Positions 6,238 through 9,479 of a DNA stretch of 9,479 nucleotides are shown here, piece after piece (position 1 is the stretch's first letter; each line of letters opens with the position of its first letter). This DNA comes from an uncultured Parvimonas sp. (GTDB taxonomy: Bacteria; Bacillota; Clostridia; Tissierellales; Peptoniphilaceae). The position numbers were made by a program, and so were the translations under genes. The stretch is taken from assembly GCA_902470455.1 (NCBI GenBank), contig CABRGI010000019.1, positions 1 to 9,479 on the forward strand, read 5' to 3'. The notes beneath the pieces were generated by a model. It was not told where the DNA came from. It saw only the letters and a list, made by a program, of their open reading frames with translations, and made no database searches.

Positions 6238-6814
6238 ACTTTTCAAGTTCTTGTAAAGCATCAATTGCAGCATTTAATCCATTTAAAACTGCATTAACAC
6301 TTATTGTTGTTCCAGTTATTGCTTGAATATCATTATCTGCATCCGGATGTAAATTTTTAACCAAATGTTCAGTAACTTTATTTCCTACAACACTTTTTGC
6401 ATATTCTTCGGTTGTTACTCTACTTCCAAGACCAGGAGTTTCACTATGTTTTAAAACTTTAAAACCAACTATAGTTTTATTTTCTGTATTTATAGCCATA
6501 AGCATTGAAATATCGCCACCATAACCATTTTTTCCTAAAGTCTTAAAAACATAACCTACAGTTTTATCTGATTTCTTTGCAACTTCTATTTTTTCTATAT
6601 TTTTTATCTTTGTTTTTATTGTATTAAGTTTTCCTTCTTCGACAGCCTCAAACTTATCAGCGTCAGCAAAAACTTCCTTTAAAGCAGCCTCATATTGAGC
6701 CTTTTCTCTTGCTTTAATAACCGGAGAAGTAAAACTGTTTGCAAATGCAAGAACGAAACCTGCAATTGCAGTAATTAAAAACAATCTGACTGTCAATTTA
6801 ATAGTTTCTTTCAT
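6236..6814 (-). CDS. rnfG: RnfG, covalent-FMN subunit of the Rnf complex
   Basis: A 192-residue protein, the usual family size. One N-terminal membrane helix (about 8-26) anchors a domain outside the cytoplasm. Family marks are GYGGDISMLMAIN near 97-109, HSETPGLGSRV near 122-132, and the flavinylation motif AITGTTIS at 165-172. The family normally has (S/T)GAT before the modified Thr; here Ala is replaced by Thr (T169), and T170 is the likely FMN-bearing residue. An ApbE-type flavin transferase would be needed and is not in the window. RnfG passes electrons to RnfD on the outer side. The start overlaps the rnfD stop by one base (TAATG), with GGGAGAG about 10 nt upstream; rnfE follows after 10 nt. 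Confidence 0.95.
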   Translation of the reverse strand: MKETIKLTVRLFLITAIAGFVLAFANSFTSPVIKAREKAQYEAALKEVFADADKFEAVEEGKLNTIKTKIKNIEKIEVAKKSDKTVGYVFKTLGKNGYGGDISMLMAINTENKTIVGFKVLKHSETPGLGSRVTTEEYAKSVVGNKVTEHLVKNLHPDADNDIQAITGTTISVNAVLNGLNAAIDALQELEK

Positions 6815-8283
6815 TACTTTTTAACTCTCCCTTCTCCAAAAACTTTAGGGACACAATATTTTTCTAAAAGTGGTGTAAAGATATTCATAAATAGAATTGA
6901 ATAACTTACCCCTTCCGGTAAACTACCAAAATTTCTTATAAGTGCAGTTATAATACCACAACCCATCGCGAAAAATATTTGAGCTTTTCTATTAACTGGA
7001 GCTGAAACATAATCAGTAGCCATAAAGAATGCCCCTAATATAAGTCCACCCATCAAAAGTTGAACTGGTAAATCAGCTATAGCAGTTCCTGTAAGAGCTA
7101 AAACAACTGCAGTTGTAGAAATAAATACAAGTGGAATTCTTAATTGAATAACTCCTCTGTATAATAAATATCCTGCACCAATCAATAAACATATAGTTGA
7201 AACTTCACCAATACAACCACCTCTTACTCCTAAAAATGCTTCAAGGAAATTTACTTGAGTTCCTTTTGATAAAGGTGTAGCAAAAGTTGATGCATCCAAT
7301 GAAGAATAAGTTGATGAATTTATCAAATTTGAAATTGTTGTATTAGGTGCAGCATAATTTGCCATTGCAGTTGGGAATGATGCCATTAATGCAGCTCTTG
7401 CAGCAAGTGCCGGGTTCATAAAGTTCATTCCAAGACCACCATATAATTGTTTAACAATTATTATTGCAAACATACTTCCAAGTGCAACCATCCAATATGG
7501 AATAGTAACAGGTACGTTAAAAGCTATTAGCATTCCTGTAATAACTGCGGAAAAATCTTTAATAGTAATAGGTTTATGTGTCAATTTTTCGTAAATGTAT
7601 TCAGAACCCACTGCAAATGCAACTGACACCAATGTAACTAATAAAGCTCTTAATCCAAAGAAATAAATACCAGCAAGCAATGTTGGTATCAAGGCAATAA
7701 CAACATCTCTCATAACTGTACTTACTGTAGCTTCACTTCTTAAATGAGGAGATGAGCCTACAAATAACTTTATTTGAGGTTCTTCATTACGTCCACCTCT
7801 TGCAGGTCTTTCACGTCTCTCTCTTGAAGGCTTTTCTTCTGAAGACTCATCAGTTTCAGATGTTCTTTCTCTTCTTTCTCTTGCAGGGCGTTCCGCTCTT
7901 TCTCTAGGCTCTCTAGGTTCTCTAGGCGTTCTTTCACGTCTTTCCCTTGCAGGTCTTTCTGTTTTTACTTCTTCATCTGCTTGTGAATTTTCAGCTGTAT
8001 CAGAACTTGTATTTTCTTCATCTGAAACAACTCTTGATTTTCTTTCCCTTACAGGTCTTTCAGATCTTTCCCTGGGTTCTCTAGGAGTTCTTTCTCTTCT
8101 TTCTCTAACCGGTCTTTCTGATTTTGTCTCTTCAGTTTTAGAAGTAGTTTCAAAAGTTTCAGTTTCAACATCACTTACTTCCTTTACTTCTTCAACATTT
8201 TCAGATACCACTTCTTTTGTCTCAACATCCGTTCCGTTTTCTAATTCAGAAGGGACTTCAACTTTTAAATCTTTTTCTTCCAT
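6814..8283 (-). CDS. rnfD: RnfD, covalent-FMN membrane subunit, with a long Arg/Glu-repeat N-terminal tail
   Basis: A 489-residue protein; the family is normally about 310-330. Residues 170-489 are an ordinary RnfD core: it begins IKLFVGSSPHLRS, has about ten membrane helices, MNPALAARAALM near 289-300, and the flavinylation motif STFATPL at 332-338 with T336 the likely FMN-bearing Thr. Residues 1-169 are extra. Residues 1-55 are acidic; 56-84, 109-141 and 151-164 are repeats of ERPxRERRERTPREPRER. The tail has no hydrophobic stretch, is probably disordered, and should lie in the cytoplasm. It is genuinely translated: AAGGAGGG (8288-8295) stands 4 nt before this ATG, rnfC ends 10 nt upstream, and the frame is open throughout. 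Its role is unknown. The rnfG start overlaps its stop. Confidence 0.95.
   Translation of the reverse strand: MEEKDLKVEVPSELENGTDVETKEVVSENVEEVKEVSDVETETFETTSKTEETKSERPVRERRERTPREPRERSERPVRERKSRVVSDEENTSSDTAENSQADEEVKTERPARERRERTPREPREPRERAERPARERRERTSETDESSEEKPSRERRERPARGGRNEEPQIKLFVGSSPHLRSEATVSTVMRDVVIALIPTLLAGIYFFGLRALLVTLVSVAFAVGSEYIYEKLTHKPITIKDFSAVITGMLIAFNVPVTIPYWMVALGSMFAIIIVKQLYGGLGMNFMNPALAARAALMASFPTAMANYAAPNTTISNLINSSTYSSLDASTFATPLSKGTQVNFLEAFLGVRGGCIGEVSTICLLIGAGYLLYRGVIQLRIPLVFISTTAVVLALTGTAIADLPVQLLMGGLILGAFFMATDYVSAPVNRKAQIFFAMGCGIITALIRNFGSLPEGVSYSILFMNIFTPLLEKYCVPKVFGEGRVKK
7780..8118 (-). repeat. Degenerate Arg/Glu-coding repeats in the 5' part of rnfD
   Basis: Three tracts, about 8032-8118, 7858-7959 and 7780-7833, encode variants of ERP(V/A)RERRERTPREPRER. 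The copies use different synonymous codons (Arg as AGA, AGG or CGT; Pro as CCT, CCC or CCG; Thr as ACT or ACG), so they are not fresh DNA duplications; the protein pattern is what is kept. Confidence 0.85.
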
Positions 8284-8287
8284 AGTA

Positions 8288-8295
8288 CCCTCCTT
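8288..8295 (-). promoter_or_regulatory. Ribosome binding site fixing the long start of rnfD
   Basis: AAGGAGGG on the minus strand, 4 nt before the ATG at 8283 and overlapping the rnfC stop. It shows that the extended N-terminus is translated; no comparable site was looked for as a second, internal start near residue 170, where the codon is not ATG. Confidence 0.85.
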
Positions 8296-9479
8296 ATAAT
8301 CTCTTTCCTTTACCTTGTTTTCTCACTTCAGCTTTTCCAAGTCTGATAGTTTCAACTAAAGGTCTATTTGACGGACAAATATATGAGCAAGAACCACATT
8401 CAATACAATCCATTAAATGTAATTTTTCTGCCTCTTCAACTCTATTTTTCAAAGTATATAGCTGTAAATACAAAGGCTGTAAGTACACAGGACAAATATC
8501 AACACATCTACCACATCTTATGCAAGGACTTACAGCTTTAGGTGCGCTTTCCTCTTGAGTCATAAAAAGTAATCCACCCATAGCTTTACCTGTAGTAACA
8601 TTAGGAGTATATTGTGTTTCACCCATCATTGGTCCCCCAGAAATAATTTTTCCGGGCTCACTCTCATATCCTCCAATAAATTCTACAATATCGGAAACTT
8701 TTGATCCTACTCTAACCATAACATTTTGCGGTTCTTTTAGCGCATGACCTGTCATAGTAACCAATTTTTCATATAATGGTTTACCATGTAGAACAGCGTC
8801 ATTAATTGCAATTGCAGTATTAGCATTTATTACTCTAATGCCAACTGCTGAAGTTGAAGCTCCTGAAGGTACAACTATTCCAGTTGTAGCTTGGATAAGT
8901 CTTTTTTGATCTCCTTGAGGATATTTAGTTTTTACAACACTTACAGTTACCTCTGGATAAGACTTTGAAGCCTCTTTCAATTTGTCAATAGCAAGTGGCT
9001 TATTATCTTCGATACCTAAAATACCTTTTTTTGCTCCCATTGCCTTCATCGCAAGTAAAAGTCCCATAACAACTTTTTCAGGATATAATTCCATCATAAG
9101 TTGATCACTTGTTAAATATGGCTCACATTCAGCGCAGTTTATTATTATGTAGTCTGTAACTTGTCCTTCTCTCGCTGTTAACTTAACATGAGTAGGAAAT
9201 CCTGCACCACCAAGGCCGACAATTCCGGCTTCTTTAATGGCGTCTATTATGTCTGTCGCGCTTACTTCATCAATTGTTAAATTTTTTTCTTCATATCCCA
9301 ATTCATCTAAACCATCATTTTCGATAGTTACTCCTTGACACACAACTCCAGTAGCTGTCATAATCTCGTCAATAGACTTAACCTTACCGCTAACACTTGA
9401 ATGGACATTTGCAGAAATAAAAGCTGACGCTTCACCAATCTTTTGACCAACTTTTACTAAATCATTCTTGCTTACCAAA
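8294..9479 (-). CDS. rnfC: RnfC, NAD/FMN/Fe-S subunit of the Rnf complex, partial (5' end outside window)
   Basis: The last 394 or so residues are present; the frame runs through the right edge, and about 50 N-terminal residues are missing compared with the family. Visible parts, counted from the edge: a biotinyl-like segment KVGQKIGEASAFISANVHSS, the Gly-rich nucleotide/FMN site GIVGLGGAGFPTHVK at 85-99, NCAECEPY at 114-121, YPQGDQKRLI at 186-195, an SLBB-type domain near 245-290, and two [4Fe-4S] motifs, CIRCGRCVDICP at 319-330 and CIECGSCSYICP at 358-369. RnfC is the peripheral cytoplasmic subunit that reduces NAD+ with electrons arriving from the membrane. It ends soon after the second cluster and lacks the long C-terminal tail of enterobacterial RsxC. 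The rnfD start is 10 nt downstream. A TTG at 9478 is an internal Leu, not a start. Confidence 0.95.
   Translation of the reverse strand, partial: LVSKNDLVKVGQKIGEASAFISANVHSSVSGKVKSIDEIMTATGVVCQGVTIENDGLDELGYEEKNLTIDEVSATDIIDAIKEAGIVGLGGAGFPTHVKLTAREGQVTDYIIINCAECEPYLTSDQLMMELYPEKVVMGLLLAMKAMGAKKGILGIEDNKPLAIDKLKEASKSYPEVTVSVVKTKYPQGDQKRLIQATTGIVVPSGASTSAVGIRVINANTAIAINDAVLHGKPLYEKLVTMTGHALKEPQNVMVRVGSKVSDIVEFIGGYESEPGKIISGGPMMGETQYTPNVTTGKAMGGLLFMTQEESAPKAVSPCIRCGRCVDICPVYLQPLYLQLYTLKNRVEEAEKLHLMDCIECGSCSYICPSNRPLVETIRLGKAEVRKQGKGKRL

Noticed and set aside
6226..6273. 16-residue longer RnfE starting at 6273
   Set aside because: It would overlap rnfG by 38 nt and the strong AGGAGGG belongs to the ATG at 6225.
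7780..8118. CRISPR or satellite repeat in the rnfD 5' region
   Set aside because: Repeats are in frame, degenerate at the DNA level and have no spacers; they are protein-coding low-complexity sequence.
9476..9479. TTG at the right edge as the start of rnfC
   Set aside because: The RnfC family has about 50 more residues before this point, and no ribosome binding site can be seen; the TTG is an internal Leu codon in a gene cut by the window edge.

Overview
The window is AT-rich and every gene I can support lies on the minus strand. The gene set (a clostridial-type rnfCDGEAB cluster, an EF-G-like GTPase, strong AGGAGG ribosome binding sites, compact intrinsic terminators, sigma-A-type promoters) suggests a low-GC, strictly anaerobic Firmicute. 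Peptoniphilaceae/Tissierellia (Parvimonas- or Peptoniphilus-like) is my best guess, but it rests on general resemblance, not on a search.

Layout, in the direction of transcription (right to left). The Rnf operon enters from the right edge: rnfC (5' end cut off), rnfD, rnfG, rnfE, rnfA and rnfB, closed by an intrinsic terminator at about 4161-4189. Together they encode the membrane complex that moves electrons from reduced ferredoxin to NAD+ and pumps Na+ or H+. RnfC is the NAD/FMN/Fe-S subunit, RnfB the ferredoxin-side Fe-S subunit, RnfD and RnfG carry covalent FMN, and RnfA/RnfE share an intramembrane Fe-S cluster. Two proteins depart from the usual pattern. RnfD has an extra, roughly 170-residue, Arg/Glu-repeat N-terminal tail, and the last ferredoxin module of RnfB has lost exactly the four ligands of one of its two clusters.

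Next comes a small transcription unit with its own promoter (4087-4115) and terminator (3501-3538). It encodes a 104-residue Sec-exported precursor with a hydrophobic Gly-Gly-Trp C-terminus and, 11 nt later, a 53-residue basic protein with two membrane segments. The layout resembles a secreted peptide/bacteriocin with a small immunity protein. This is an inference; I recognise neither family.

Then follow an EF-G-like translational GTPase (subfamily with DTPGY instead of DTPGH) with a consensus promoter and its own terminator, a TetR-family regulator with its own terminator, and finally the 5' part of an RluA-type pseudouridine synthase that runs off the left edge. The last gene has a perfect TTGACA-17-TATAAT promoter whose spacer is filled by a perfect 16-bp palindrome. 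No tRNA, rRNA, IS element or CRISPR was seen, and no gene-free stretch exceeds 300 bases.
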